Assembly: GCA_023853785.1 (NCBI GenBank)
Contig: JAJIRX010000704.1
Location: 124,001-188,000, forward strand
Length of the DNA: 64,000 bases
Source: Psilocybe azurescens
Taxonomy: Eukaryota; Basidiomycota; Agaricomycetes; Agaricales; Agrocybaceae
Direction of reading: 5' to 3'
Position 1 is the stretch's first letter. Every line of letters starts with the position of its first letter. The notes under the pieces are model-generated. The model had not been told where the DNA came from. It saw only the letters and a list, made by a program, of their open reading frames with translations, and did no database searches. The translations under genes and the position numbers were made by a program. Shown piece after piece: positions 24,141 through 35,508 of this stretch.

Positions 24141-26453
24141 ATGGCAATCGCCAGCCCAGAGAACAAAAAGCCCACTCATATCCTCTTCTCGGCCTTTCCA
24201 GCATGGGGTATGATCTATACCCGCTGAAATTCCGAGAAACTATATTATTAACACTCCACTGGCTCGGCACTTTCTAGGACATGTCAGACCGTTTTGCGTT
24301 CTAGCCGCACGGCTGGTGAAGGACGACGAGAAAATAATTCTGACCCTCATACTAGCCCCAACCCTGCTGAGCAAGGCTCAAGCCGAGATATGGGCAGAGT
24401 TTCGCGGTGCTGTGTCTGATGATATTCGTCGACGAATCAGGTATGCAAATTTAAAACGCGCACATGTTCTAGATACCACTACTACTATGCTATACTCGGG
24501 CCTTACGCGTTATCATAGGGTGCTCTCTTCGTTCAAGTCGGGTTCCAACGACTTGTTCACGCTCTTCGCACCATTGGCCAAATCATACGCGACATCCTAT
24601 CAAGCCCTCTCGCAATCCAGAGCTGTTTCATGTGCTGTGACGGGCACCGTTTTCGACGCTGTTTCCCCTCCTAGTATAGTCATCCTCGATGTGCGTAAAT
24701 ATCCTCAATATCTCTCAGAATCACTTTATATTTTAACTGATATTCTTTTGCAGTTCTTTGCGTATGCCCAACTACAAGCAACGCGCACCATCACCGGTTG
24801 CTCCGTGCCAATTGTGTCATGGGTGACAGGCCATGCAGCCTCGACGATCCGCCTATTTGGCCCCACAGACAGAGGCGGCCACGGCGACCTCGATGCGAGG
24901 AACGCAGAAGAGGCGCTCCGAATAGGCGTTACGCCTCGGGAAATCGGCGATTCGGTAAATATTCCTTCCATGCATATGGAGACCTAATTGAAGCGGGTGT
25001 GATATTATTGCTTGTATCAAGCTCTATAGGCATACGGATGGGACGGTGGTTAGGATACCAGGAATTCCGCCCATGTACGACTGGGAATTCTTCCCGCAAG
25101 AGGTATTTGTTTATGTCCAATTATACTTGTAGTAAGGCTCATAGCAAGCATGTTCGTGATCACTTTAAATTCTAGCTCCCTTACCAAGTACCCGTCTCTC
25201 AAATATTAACCATGGCCCATCGGTGTGCATCATCACTTTTCTTATACTGTATGCATAATGGCTATCACTTACATCCAGCTCTACCAAAGGTCACTAAAAG
25301 AATGCGACGCAGTGCTCACCACGTCTGCATACGCTCTCGAGGCGGAATCCTTAGAGGGATTGAGGTCATGGTTCTCCGAATGGAAGAAAGACCTCTATGT
25401 CATCGGCCCTCTGCTTCCCTCAGAATATGGCAGGGTAGCAGCAGATAGCGCTCCAGGGTTTCCGGAGACTCGCGAGTTCCTTGATAAAGCCCTCGCAGAG
25501 CACGGAGAAAGATCCGTCATGCTGGTGAGTTCTGGTTTCTATCAATAGAATTTTATGCGCTATCTACTTTCCTCTGAAACGCATACGGCGCTTCTTGATA
25601 TTAGATATCCTTTGGGACGATATTTTGGCCGACGAGGCAGGACTACATAGAGGAGGTTGTGGAAGCTTTGATCGAGAATGACTTCCCATTTGTACGCTTG
25701 TTCTTTTTCATGCTCTTGAACCCGCACCCTCCCTCTTTCCCTCCTCCTCCCCGAGCTCACGTGTTATTTTGACGCCTGTCTTCTAGATTATCAGCTATGC
25801 GTCGCCATTTGCCACATTATCGGACGGATTAATCCAGAAAATGAAATCATCAGGGCTGGGTCATATCTCGAAGTGGTTCCCTCAGCAGTTCATCTTAAAC
25901 CACCCCGTACGTCCACCCATTATTTAAAGGGCGAGGGAATTACCTGACTAATGAACTCGAATAAAAGGCTGCAGGGTGGTTCATCACTCACGGAGGACAC
26001 AACAGTGTCATGGAGGCACTAGGGAGCGGCATACCTATGTACTGTGTCCCAAGCCCAGTATATACACATCTACCTACTCAATCGCATCCTAAATATTTTC
26101 AGGATCTGCTGGCCCATAGAAGCCGACCAGGCAGCAGCAGCCGCCCATCTCACCGCGAACCTCAGAGTCGCGTTCGAGCTGGTCGAAGTGCGGACCGGCC
26201 TCAGCGGCATGAAGCCGCTGCTCAGGCTGGAGTCGCGGGACGGCACTGGCAAACGCCAGGCGAAAGGCACGCGCGAGGCGGTGGGCGTTGAGATTCGGAG
26301 TGTTATTCAGGCGTGTCGGGGTGAGAAGGGAGACGAGCTCCGTGCGAATGCGCGGGAGATGAAAGGGAGGTTGGAGGAGGCGGTGGAGGTGGGGGCGTTA
26401 GTAGGGTTGAGCTTGGTAGGTTTTTTGAGAAGTATGATAGGCCGGTGTCGTAG
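24141..26453 (+). CDS. UDP-glycosyltransferase, copy 2 (GT1 family)
   Basis: Second GT1 UDP-sugar transferase, similar in layout to copy 1. It starts MAIASPENKKPTHILFSAFP with a WGHVRPF block over the first intron. The acceptor domain continues through VLSSFKSGSNDLFTLF and FFAYAQLQATRTITGCSVP. The donor domain has ISFGTIFWPT, LGHISKWFPQQFILNHP, the WFITHGGHNSVMEALGSGIP signature (25978-26040) and CWPIEADQAAAAAHL. The last exon ends FFEKYDRPVS at 26453 if one base missing near 26404-26406 (a G run) is allowed; as written the frame runs on to a longer, unlikely tail. One exon join near 25215-25275 is uncertain. G/C content of the last exon is higher than in copy 1. Confidence 0.85.
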
Positions 26454-26622
26454 TGCTCTGCAGGGTTTGCCGCTGGATTTCGGCACTTGGGTACCTGTGT
26501 GTTTGGATTTAGTATTTATATGTAGCATAGACGGGCTTTTACTGGTTCGAATTAAATTATATTGATAGATCACAGAGTATTGACACCACATTTCGAAAGG
26601 TCGGAATTATGAACATCTTCAA

Positions 26623-27144
26623 CTACATGCGAGGCATTCCTTTGCGGGCGCCACATCTCTCAGCCCTCGCTAAGTCGAGATACTGCCATAGGGCAACCTC
26701 CTCCGATCCATCCGTGTCTTCTCCCCATATATAGTATATTGCGCGGCGCCGCATGACTATAAACTGGTGGGGAAGGTATTTAACCACAACGATGAGCATC
26801 GCCGTGCAGAAAATGGCGAATATCGTGACTAATAAGTATCCGTTTCCGAGGAATTTCGAGGTTTGAAGTGGAATTGGATAAAGGCGGGACAGTTGAATAT
26901 TCAGAGTGTGATGGTATTATGGAGGAGGAGGGTAGAATTACTCACGAACGAGGACTTTCTCCCATGGCTCGTATACTGTTAGAGCGAAGGTCGACTCGAT
27001 CCAGATCCTTCTTCTCCACCAAAACGAGCCGAGCTTTTCCTGCGATCTTGATGTTGGCCTGCGAATGGTTTTAGCTGGCTCGTAGCGGATTCGGGAGAGA
27101 GGATGGTGTTGGATGGTGTTTGGGTAATGAAAGGCCCTTGTCAT
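26623..27144 (-). CDS. Small subunit of serine palmitoyltransferase (ssSPT/Tsc3-like)
   Basis: Small ER membrane activator of serine palmitoyltransferase, the first enzyme of sphingolipid synthesis. Two exons fit: 27144-26946 and 26828-26623, with donor GTGAGT and acceptor TTATTAG. The joined product has the ssSPT core: FWWRRRIWIE, then ALTVYEPWEKVLV, a hydrophobic segment LTIFAIFCTAMLIVVVKYLP, then QFIVMRRRAIYYIWG. The EPWE motif before the membrane helix is characteristic. Product is about 134 residues; the start MTRAFHYPN at 27144 gives a longer N-terminus than in animals, and an internal start is possible. It is easily missed because of its size. Confidence 0.8.
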
Positions 27145-27941
27145 AACGGATGTACACCGTAAAAACAATGCTTGAAACTTAAAGACTGAAATGCAGATTT
27201 TTAAAAGTTGAGGATAAGCGCCGTGTCTCTGATGAAGGGAGAGGAGAGGGAGGTTGTCTGAGACTTCAACGTTTCAACGTTCAACCCTCCTGTCACGAAC
27301 CCGGCGGGCAAGACAACTGTCGGTGAACAGTACAGAAAAGGGAAATTCAGTTGCCATATATGGGTTTGATTACCTGGATGCTGAAAATTAATATGAGTTA
27401 TCACGATTTCAGATTATGCAACGCTGGTTGCAGAGTAACATTTTCCACTGGAGATAGGGTCGCATATGTGCTTCAGGATGCGCGTTAATGGACTTGACCA
27501 CCAATAACAACAATATCCATTCACTCCACTCTTTAGAAATGATGAGGTGTTCATGGTAACACTCCTTAATCTGAATACATCGTAAGCAGCAGGCGAATAG
27601 CTTTGCACCGAGTTTGTATCTTCTATGCATCCTAACAGTGCACTGATTCGATTCTAGAAAATCGCAACGAAATCAAATCAGGCTGATTGGAGGAGAGCGA
27701 GAGACCGAAAAACGGACGACGGACGTTCGAGGACCGAAGGATTTGGATTTACTTCCAAAAATAGAAAGACAAATCACGTGAATATAAGTTTTCTCATGAC
27801 GATAACACAGTTGGGAATTGCAAAAAGGTTGGAGAGGATTATTTGTCCAACCAAGTCCGAGAGTTGGAATACGCTCCTTCTCGCTCTGTTCTTTCCTCCT
27901 AAACTTGCTGGATAGTTCTCTTTCACTTCTTCTGAGATACC
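27145..27941. other. Divergent intergenic region, ssSPT and NDH-2 genes
   Basis: About 800 bp that must contain both promoters. Overlapping short open frames on the minus strand are not supported. No RNA gene or repeat seen. Confidence 0.5.
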
Positions 27942-30524
27942 ATGCAATCAATACGAAGCCGAGGTCAGTCGCGTCTCGTCTAGATTCGCTTGTTCTCATC
28001 AACTGACAACTCCGTACTTCTTTAGCCCTCGCGAGGTCTATCACTCAGTCTAGATCTCTCACTCGTTCCCAACTCTCAAGGCAAATCGCGCGTCGTACGC
28101 TCGCTACGGAGTCTGCGAAGTCAGAATCTTCCGCCACCGTATGTAACCTTTGAATCTCATTTCTGGCAAGCACCATTGAGCATTTCTTCTTGCACTAGGC
28201 CTCTTCTGCCTCCACAATCCCACCACCACCACCACCCCGTCAATCAAGATGGCGCGGATTCCTCCAAATCCTCGGCCGCACAACTCTTATCACTATGTTC
28301 GCCGGCGCAGGGGCATTCTACTATGTTACACAACTCGACCGAAATCCGGGAACACAACTGCCATTTGACCCCGAGAAAAAGACTCTGGTCGTCCTCGGCA
28401 GCGGCTGGGGAACGACCAGCTTGCTCAAGACGCTAGACACCACGGACTACAACGTCGTGCGTAGAATTGCTCCTACACCCGCACTGGACGGAACTCCCCC
28501 TTGCTTATCCTTATCTCGCTTCCCGCTCTGTTTAGGTGGTCATCAGCCCGAAGAACTTTTTCCTTTTCACCCCGCTGTTGCCCAGTGTTGCTGTCGGCAC
28601 ATTGAATCCCCGTTCAATCATCCAGCCAACGCGCTATATCACAAGACACAAGACTCGACAGGTTTCCGTCATTGAGGCTGAAGCTACCGATGTTGATGTA
28701 TGTATCGGCTGCTGTCTTCCTTGACACCGACTCTCATCATCATCTTACTTGATTTCAGCCTATAAATAAAACGGTCACTTTCGTAGGTGCGTCATATTGA
28801 CGCATATACACGTGATGGCGCAGCAAGAATCACGGCAAAGATGCTGATTCCTATGTGAACAGATAACTCGGATATCAAGGGCAGCGTGTCGTCGACAACC
28901 ATCTCATATGATTATCTGGTGTACGGTGTTGGAGCCGAGGTCCAAACCTTCAACATCCCCGGTGTTCAAAAGCATGCTTGTTTCATGAAGGAATTGGGCG
29001 ATGCGGAACGGGTGAGCGCATTTGTCGAGATACCAACCATCCTTTGTGTACTAAAAACGGCACACTTTAGATGCAACGTGAATTCATGGATTGTGAGTTG
29101 CGGAAGGGCACGCCGTCGGAAGTTCATACCTGATACAGCCTCTAGGTGTCGAGACTGCAGCCTTCCCTGGTCAAGATTCCAAGGAAATCGACCGATTGCT
29201 GCACATGGTTAGATCACTGCCATTCAATTGATTCCATTTTCTGACGAATCTGTTCTACAGGTTGTCGTCGGCGGTGGACCTACAGGTGTTGAGTTGAGGT
29301 ATGTACCCGCCGCCTCCATCTATCCAGGCTTCTCAATACAGGACACAGCGGTGAACTACACGATTTCCTCGAAGTAAACACGACTCGTTCCTTTTTTTTC
29401 TTCAGCTTTCTGATCATTACCAACAGGACGATCTTAAATCCTGGTACCCCGAACTCGCTGGCAAAATCCGCATCACGCTCGTCGAAGCGCTGCCCTCCGT
29501 GCTGCCCATGTTCAGCAAGCAGCTGATCAGCTACACCGAGTCGCAGTTCAAGGAGAGCAAGATCGAGATCATGACCAAGACGATGGTCAAGGAGGTCAAG
29601 GAGCGCAGCGTCGTGCTGCAGATGCCCGACAAGAGCATCGTCGAGGTCCCGTGCGGCATGGTCGTCTGGGCCGCGGGCAACAAGGGCAGGAAGATCACGC
29701 AGGACCTGATGGCCAAGCTGCCCCAGGACCAGACGAACAGGAGGGGCATCGCCGTCGATGGTGCGCCCACATCTTCTTTATCTGGTTTTTCAGTTTCGTT
29801 TTCTGATGCTTGGTACGAAACGTGGTTGCGTTTAGATTTCATGCAGATGAAGGGCGCGAACGGCATCTTCGCCATCGGCGACTGCACCGCAACGTCATAC
29901 GCGCCCACCGCCCAGGTCGCCTCGCAGCAGGGCGCCTACCTCGCGCGGGTGCTGCACCAGATCGCCAGGCGCGATGCGCTGCAGGACCGCCTGAGCACGC
30001 TCGAGCAGGTGCACGCCGCGCTGCCGCCCGCTGTGGCTGGAGACGTCGTGGACGCCGCGGCGACCGCCGCCGCCGAGGCCAAGAAGGTGGAGGAGGAGAA
30101 GGAGGAGCTGAGGCGCCAGCTGGCCAAGTTCAAGCCGCGGCCGTTCCATTATTCGCACCAGGGCACGTTGGCGTATATCGGCTCGGACAAGGCGATCGCG
30201 GATCTGCCGTTCATGAATGGCAATGTGAGTTTATGTTTTTTTTTTCTTTGTGTTCGTTGTTGGTTTTTGGTGTATGCTGATTGTGTTTCTTTTTTTTGTT
30301 ACTTTTTGTGATAGTTTGCTAGCGGAGGTGTGGCGACGTATCTTTTCTGGAGGAGCGCGTATTTGAGCACCCTGTTCTCCCTGCGCAACCGCACGCTGGT
30401 GGCTACCGACTGGCTCAAGGTCAAGCTCTTCGGACGGTGCGTGCTGTGCCCTCTATTCATTTCTGTTCTGAGTACTGATGGTTTATTTGTTGTTTCGTTC
30501 ACTAGTGATGTCAGCAGAGAGTAA
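27942..30524 (+). CDS. Alternative NADH dehydrogenase, type II (NDE/NDI-like)
   Basis: Single-polypeptide, non-proton-pumping NADH:ubiquinone oxidoreductase of the mitochondrial inner membrane. The first exons (27942-27963, 28026-28138) encode an Arg/Ser-rich presequence (MQSIRSR, then ARSITQSRSLTRSQLSRQIA). Exon 28199-28456 carries a Pro run, a membrane-type segment and the FAD motif LVVLGSGWGTTSLLK. VISPKNFFLFTPLLPSVAVG and the NADH motif VVVGGGPTGVELS (about 29260-29300) follow. AIGDCTATSYAPTAQVASQQG is at about 29872-29940, and the last exon ends KLFGRDVSRE. There is an acidic coiled stretch near 30080-30120 but no EF-hand. About twelve exons, no frame breaks, and a G/C-rich 3' half. Confidence 0.93.
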
Positions 30525-31147
30525 AACATGAAAAGGGATTTATCTTGATCACATCAAACACGCCAGGACTCAGAATCGGGCCCACTCTTCTTTATTTCGG
30601 AGCAAAATTTAAAAAAAAGCCAAGTAATACAAAAGCAAACGCATAGAATACTTACGATCCAACCTATAGACTTCTTCTCTTCTCTTTTCTGTTCCTTCCT
30701 ACCCTCCTTCGTTCCTTTTGATCCTGTATCTATCCACATAGACTTTACTTTTCCCGCCGACTTTCTCTGTCTTTTCGTTTCTTCTCGTTATTTCGACACA
30801 TTTCTTCTTCTGAGCCTACTCTACATTCTTTTATTGGACTGTGCGGCCCCTCTTTGATCACGAACATTCGACGACGGCGTCTCACCCTTCCCTACATCGT
30901 CTCGAAGATATGTTATATTTAACATCTTACTACATAGATTATAGATAATAGTATCTTCGTGCAATCTTCGACTTCGCATAAAGGTATTCGAATGTGGACT
31001 GCTCTGGAGGACTTTATTATATGATACACGTGACGGTGGGATCCCGTCGGGCATCCTCCGTTTCCACATCAAGCAAAATGCAAAAATAGGCGCTAAAACA
31101 CTAGTCCGAGCACTCTTTAAAAACTTGGGAAGGAACACAGCGAAGAC

Positions 31148-31151
31148 AAAA
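31148..31151 (-). terminator. RNA polymerase III terminator of tRNA-Tyr
   Basis: TTTT on the minus strand starts three bases after the discriminator base. Confidence 0.55.
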
Positions 31152-31153
31152 GT

Positions 31154-31266
31154 TCCTTCGAATCGGGATCGAACCGATGGCCTCGGGATACCGTGCAGTG
31201 GATGCAATCCGTGCAGGTCTGTGCAACTATTACAGTCCCACGCTCTTCCAACTGAGCTATCGAAGG
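31154..31266 (-). tRNA. tRNA-Tyr (GUA) with a 40-nt intron
   Basis: On the minus strand the acceptor CCTTCGA pairs with TCGAAGG, followed by discriminator A (31154). The D-arm is GCTCAGTTGGAAGAGC and the anticodon loop CTGTAA places anticodon GTA at 31233-31231. The T-arm is ATCGG-TTCGATC-CCGAT. An intron at 31229-31190 lies after position 37, as in eukaryotic tRNA-Tyr genes. A run of four T follows within five bases of the 3' end (31151-31148), a likely RNA polymerase III terminator. Confidence 0.95.
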
Positions 31267-33626
31267 TTGTAGGCTGTTCTCGTTTTGCACATATGGAGGG
31301 AGGATCTAGTCCAGTGACTGTATGTCGACAAGCGCAAAGCGCCAGTGCACCTTGAAATTTTGATTGAATCATGACGCAACGAAAGTATCGAATCAGAACG
31401 AATTTCCATTGTAAGTTTGGAAGTTTACTACGCACCACAAGATCTGATGCTTAGCATACACTAGGTACTATGTCCGTATGTACAAGTTTTCGAGGGTCTG
31501 ATATTATCTTGATCACGGCTTACATATTGCCTGAATAGGCGCTGGGTTTTTCATATATTCGATCTGTTGCAATAGACTACAGTAAACATAAATCCCCCAT
31601 GATTCCAACCACTGTCCAATTCAGCTGAATGACTGGTGGAGGTTCTCGTGCCGAGTTTTAGAAAATTTCTGGAAGCATTGCGTAATTAATTAGTCTGACT
31701 CGTTGTACTAGACTATTACTTAGTCGAATATGTTTATCATGCACAGGCGACGGCGCACCTCGGCGTTGCGACAGCCGGCACTTAATCTCCACTTCAGTCG
31801 CCATAACCTTACTAAGAAAGTTGATGTATCTAAAAAATATCTGTATTTCTTTGGCACTGATGCATCTGTAATTCAAGACTAGTAACAGACTCTACAGTCA
31901 ATTTTTTAAAACAGAAGACATTGGCGCACGTCTTGACATTGAAATTGAGCGGGTTCCAAGACTTAAGTCAGGAATGCAGCCTTGAGATTATACAGCCATA
32001 GATAGAGTTGTAGAACGTAGTGACTAGATGGAATGAAACTCAGTCTAATATTATTGGACTGTAATGTATCTAAATACCTAGATGGAATGACTACGGAATG
32101 GTAAGTAATAATATAATAAGAGGTATGTTAATTACTCACAACTCAGTCTAATATTATTGGACTGAGTTGTGCAGACGAAAAGAAAGTGAGTTCGTGTCTA
32201 CGATTATGTAATGAGTGATTAACTAATACGTGTTCGTGCGCGATAAGATAAATGTCCAACAAGAGTCATAGGCATTGCATATCACACCTTCGGATACTTC
32301 ACCAACTATCAGCGATCGTTGTAGTACCGGAGCAGAAGTAATGCAATGCTATTAATACTTGTGTGTAGTGCTCTGCATTGATCAATATCTTTGAGTCGCG
32401 AGGAAGGCGGAAGATTGATGGTGCTTTCCATTGGAGTTGATTCTGTCCCCGCATTACTTGGAAACCGGGAGCAGGCATTATGATGGAAAAGACACATCAG
32501 TTGGAGTTCCACAGAACTGGGGTCAACACAAGCCTCCAAGTAACTTTCAATGTAACTTCACATAAAGGATGCAATCCTTTTCAATTTGATCGGCGAAAGA
32601 GTGTGATTTACATCATCAACCTCGTGACTCAGTGTGTAGATTGTCAGTTCAAGAAAAGCAAAGCACCCGAGTTGCAACTGCCATCATCCTCTATAGACAA
32701 AATGCGCATGTCCTCGAATTTTAGACCAAGAATATCGGGCGCGCTTATTGACATTTCAGGTTATGGAATAACTTTCGCAGCTTCTTGCCTATTGCAATGA
32801 CAACCGACAGACGGCGTCCGAGCGGGTTCTGACAATGGCTCCCATTAAAAAGTGCTGTACTCCCACACATCATTGGGGCATATGGTCTATTGCCATCCTT
32901 CATCAAACGAAGTATTCTATTTCTATGGGCGCTCTCAAAATAAGGAACCGTTGGGCAAATGGGTATATACAAAATCATTGACACAGACCATAAATGATTA
33001 CTCGGAAGTCACCGCACTCTACGCGTCCAGACCAAGGTTTCGGCACGATATGCAGGGAGGTTCTACTACTATGGGCTACGCCTACATACACTGTTCTCTT
33101 TCATATTAATTTTCATGTAAGTCTTTTTCCCATTTGCTACAGCCTTCTTCAAGTTATCTCAGAAGAATCTACCTTGCAAAGTCGTTATGGTCGACATTTA
33201 AAGTCCCAATAATCGTTTCATCATCATTAACATCTTTTTGTGATGGTGTGGAGCATATGATATAAGCCATCGCATTTTTCCCTTCTCAGTCTAACGCTGA
33301 TATGGAAGGTCCTTGAGGTAATACATGGCTCCAATCAGTCCGGGAAGACCTGATCCACCGATATCTTTCCATTCAAGCTCTTCTTACCTGTCCGGAAAGG
33401 TCACTCAAGATCACAATCATGATTTGTGTGGGATAAAATGGTCATGCACAGATAGATAGGCAGACTGTGGCTGTATATTTACGGTACGTGGGCTCGTTGC
33501 TTTACTAAGGTACACATGAGTGATGGGAACACTGACGAGCTGTTCTTATTTTAGATGGCTGAGAGCTCATACTTATATGAGCTGCGCAGTGTTCATTTTG
33601 CTTCTCATCCCCCGATCACAGTGGGC
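31267..33626. other. Long intergenic region with stem-loop repeats
   Basis: About 2.3 kb between tRNA-Tyr and the 7TM gene. Apart from the repeats at 32037-32171, I find only short open frames on both strands (for example 32480-32800 plus, 32745-32984 minus). They have neither recognisable motifs nor convincing splice partners. Confidence 0.5.
32037..32171. repeat. Repeated 25-mer and a 12-bp perfect stem-loop
   Basis: A 25-base sequence, AACTCAGTCTAATATTATTG plus GACTG, occurs at about 32037-32061 and again at about 32140-32164. The second copy extends into a perfect 12-bp inverted repeat (32137-32148 with 32160-32171) around the 11-base loop TAATATTATTG. TAGATGGAATGA is also repeated nearby (about 32025 and 32082). 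No coding frame overlaps it. Confidence 0.75.
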
Positions 33627-34965
33627 ATGGCCGCCGTAAATGGTAGCGCTACTTGTGCCATTGCCCTCAATAATACTTCTTTAGTCGGAACGCCACTCTT
33701 CTATGTGCCTCTGGAACAGGTCCACCATCTCAGTATAGCGACTTACATTCACATTGGAACTACCACTGTACGTCTTGCAATACCACCCAGCTTATGTCCC
33801 GAGATCTCAACATGAACCATGACTTACGTAGGTATTAATCTGGGATGTTGTGGACAATTTAAGGAATGACTTCAGGCTCTTTTTCTCTTTCAGATTTGGC
33901 ATACCGACCTTCATATACATTGTAACGCGGTAGGTACTTCTATTGCACTATACACGGTGGTTTTGAATCTAAGCTTCGTTAAGACTTTCCTTGCTGGCAT
34001 ATGCTATCGGTCGTACCGTTATCTTGAGTTCGTTTTGGTTATGCTCTAGATCAGTTGACACCAGGACTTACGAGGGTTTTTATAGCTACCCCTGTCAAGG
34101 ATTGTGGTCCTTATGAACGCGCTCTCAACGCACTGCTTATCATATTCTTGTCTTTTACGACTCTTTTCTTCTACATACGCGTTTGCGCGGTACATGCCAT
34201 GAATCGATTCATTATCGTTATTTATGGCATAGGCTGGCTAGCCACTGTGGCCATGACCACAACCGTCACAAAAACATTCACGGTACATCGCGTGGGACCA
34301 TTTTGCTTGGAGCGGGTTCAAGGGCATTTACTTTCTCCTACAGTCATCGTGCTTCTGGTCAACGAGATTTTCGTCTACCTGGCGGTCACTTATAAAGTCT
34401 ACACTCTGATCCTCAACAAGCATATCTCTGTGGCGAAGAAATTGAAGCTCTTGGCTTTCGGCAGCTCATTACCGGTTCTATCAAGTGTGATCCTGCAAGA
34501 TAGCCAGTTGTACGGGCTGTAAGTCGGCTATGCTTTCCGCACGTATAATCGACCAACTTAGCTCACCTTTCCAGTATCATTGTCCTAACAAAAGCGTTCT
34601 TGATTCTCACCATCACCGGCCTACAACAACCAACGAACATCATGTTCATCATTTGCCATCTTGTATTGGTGAACGTGTTGTCTTGCCGAGTTTATCGAAA
34701 TATCAGGATGAGCGTAGAGCAGTGGGAGGCACGTAATGGCACTAGCATCGACTTTAGAACGACAGCTAGAAATGGACACGTCTTCCAAGACACCACCGGC
34801 GCTCAACGACCATCAAGTCCGTCACCGAGCTCATGTCGAAGGAGTGATTTGGTTCTTGACACCATACATTCTTCTATGACTTCTTTCCATGAACCGCCAT
34901 TATCCTACGAAAAACAGTCTCAGGACCGTATTTACACTGTTAGAAGGGACACTAGTAGTGCGTGA
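33627..34965 (+). CDS. Seven-helix membrane protein, DUF6533-like
   Basis: Multi-pass membrane protein resembling the agaricomycete DUF6533 family, function unknown. The start is MAAVNGSATCAIALNN at 33627; a TTG-initiated extension to 33555 exists but is unlikely. An early helix-turn block, WDVVDNLRNDFRLF, matches the family's usual WD...L..E/D.R pattern. Hydrophobic segments follow at about 34125-34185, 34200-34260, 34330-34400, 34435-34500 and 34580-34680. The cytosolic tail is Ser/Pro-rich with SSPSPSS and ends RRDTSSA. Four exons fit, with introns near 33769-33831, 33928-34052 and 34520-34574. It does not look like a STE3 pheromone receptor. Confidence 0.75.
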
Positions 34966-35508
34966 TACCCACTCAGCGTTAAAATTTGATTCATGTATAT
35001 TATTATCATCCCCGGCAATTGTATTTTATCGCGTCATTTTATTATTGGATATGTACATATAAGGCCTTCTTGTATACTTTCAACATTCAAATCATACAGC
35101 GCTCTCTGAGCGCCCAACATGTCGAGCAAGTGTCGAGCTGCTTTGCAGTGCGGCGCGCTCTTTCTGATCTTCCTCTGAGCGTCGAATATCACCTGACTGT
35201 CTTGATCAGATTCACCGCGCGTAAGTTCAGACTTCAGAGAAGTTCAAGCTTCCTCAGTGTTCACTATCAAGTCGATATTGTTGCCACAACCGAAAGACGC
35301 CAGAAACATCGTTCAATTCGTGACGCCGACTGAGGATTCGCAAAAGAATCATTGACACTGTAAAATCATGCCACGCGAACAGGTGAATCATCTCGTTCAA
35401 TGCAATCTATTATTACGCTTGACTTAATCACTAATACACAGGAGCTCTACACTCCGGAAACAAGGCCAACCCCAAACAGGCACACAAGAAAACTCCTTCA
35501 CATCTGCA

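Noticed and set aside
28200..28240. CCACCA repeat as a microsatellite feature
   Set aside because: It encodes the Pro run of the NDH-2 presequence region and is part of that exon.
29810..30280. Arg/Ala-rich 156-codon frame over the NADH dehydrogenase
   Set aside because: Shadow of the G/C-rich NDH-2 coding exons in another frame.
33627..34965. STE3-type pheromone receptor paired with the peptide gene
   Set aside because: The helix pattern and WD...R motif fit DUF6533-like proteins, not STE3, and the gene is 10 kb away.
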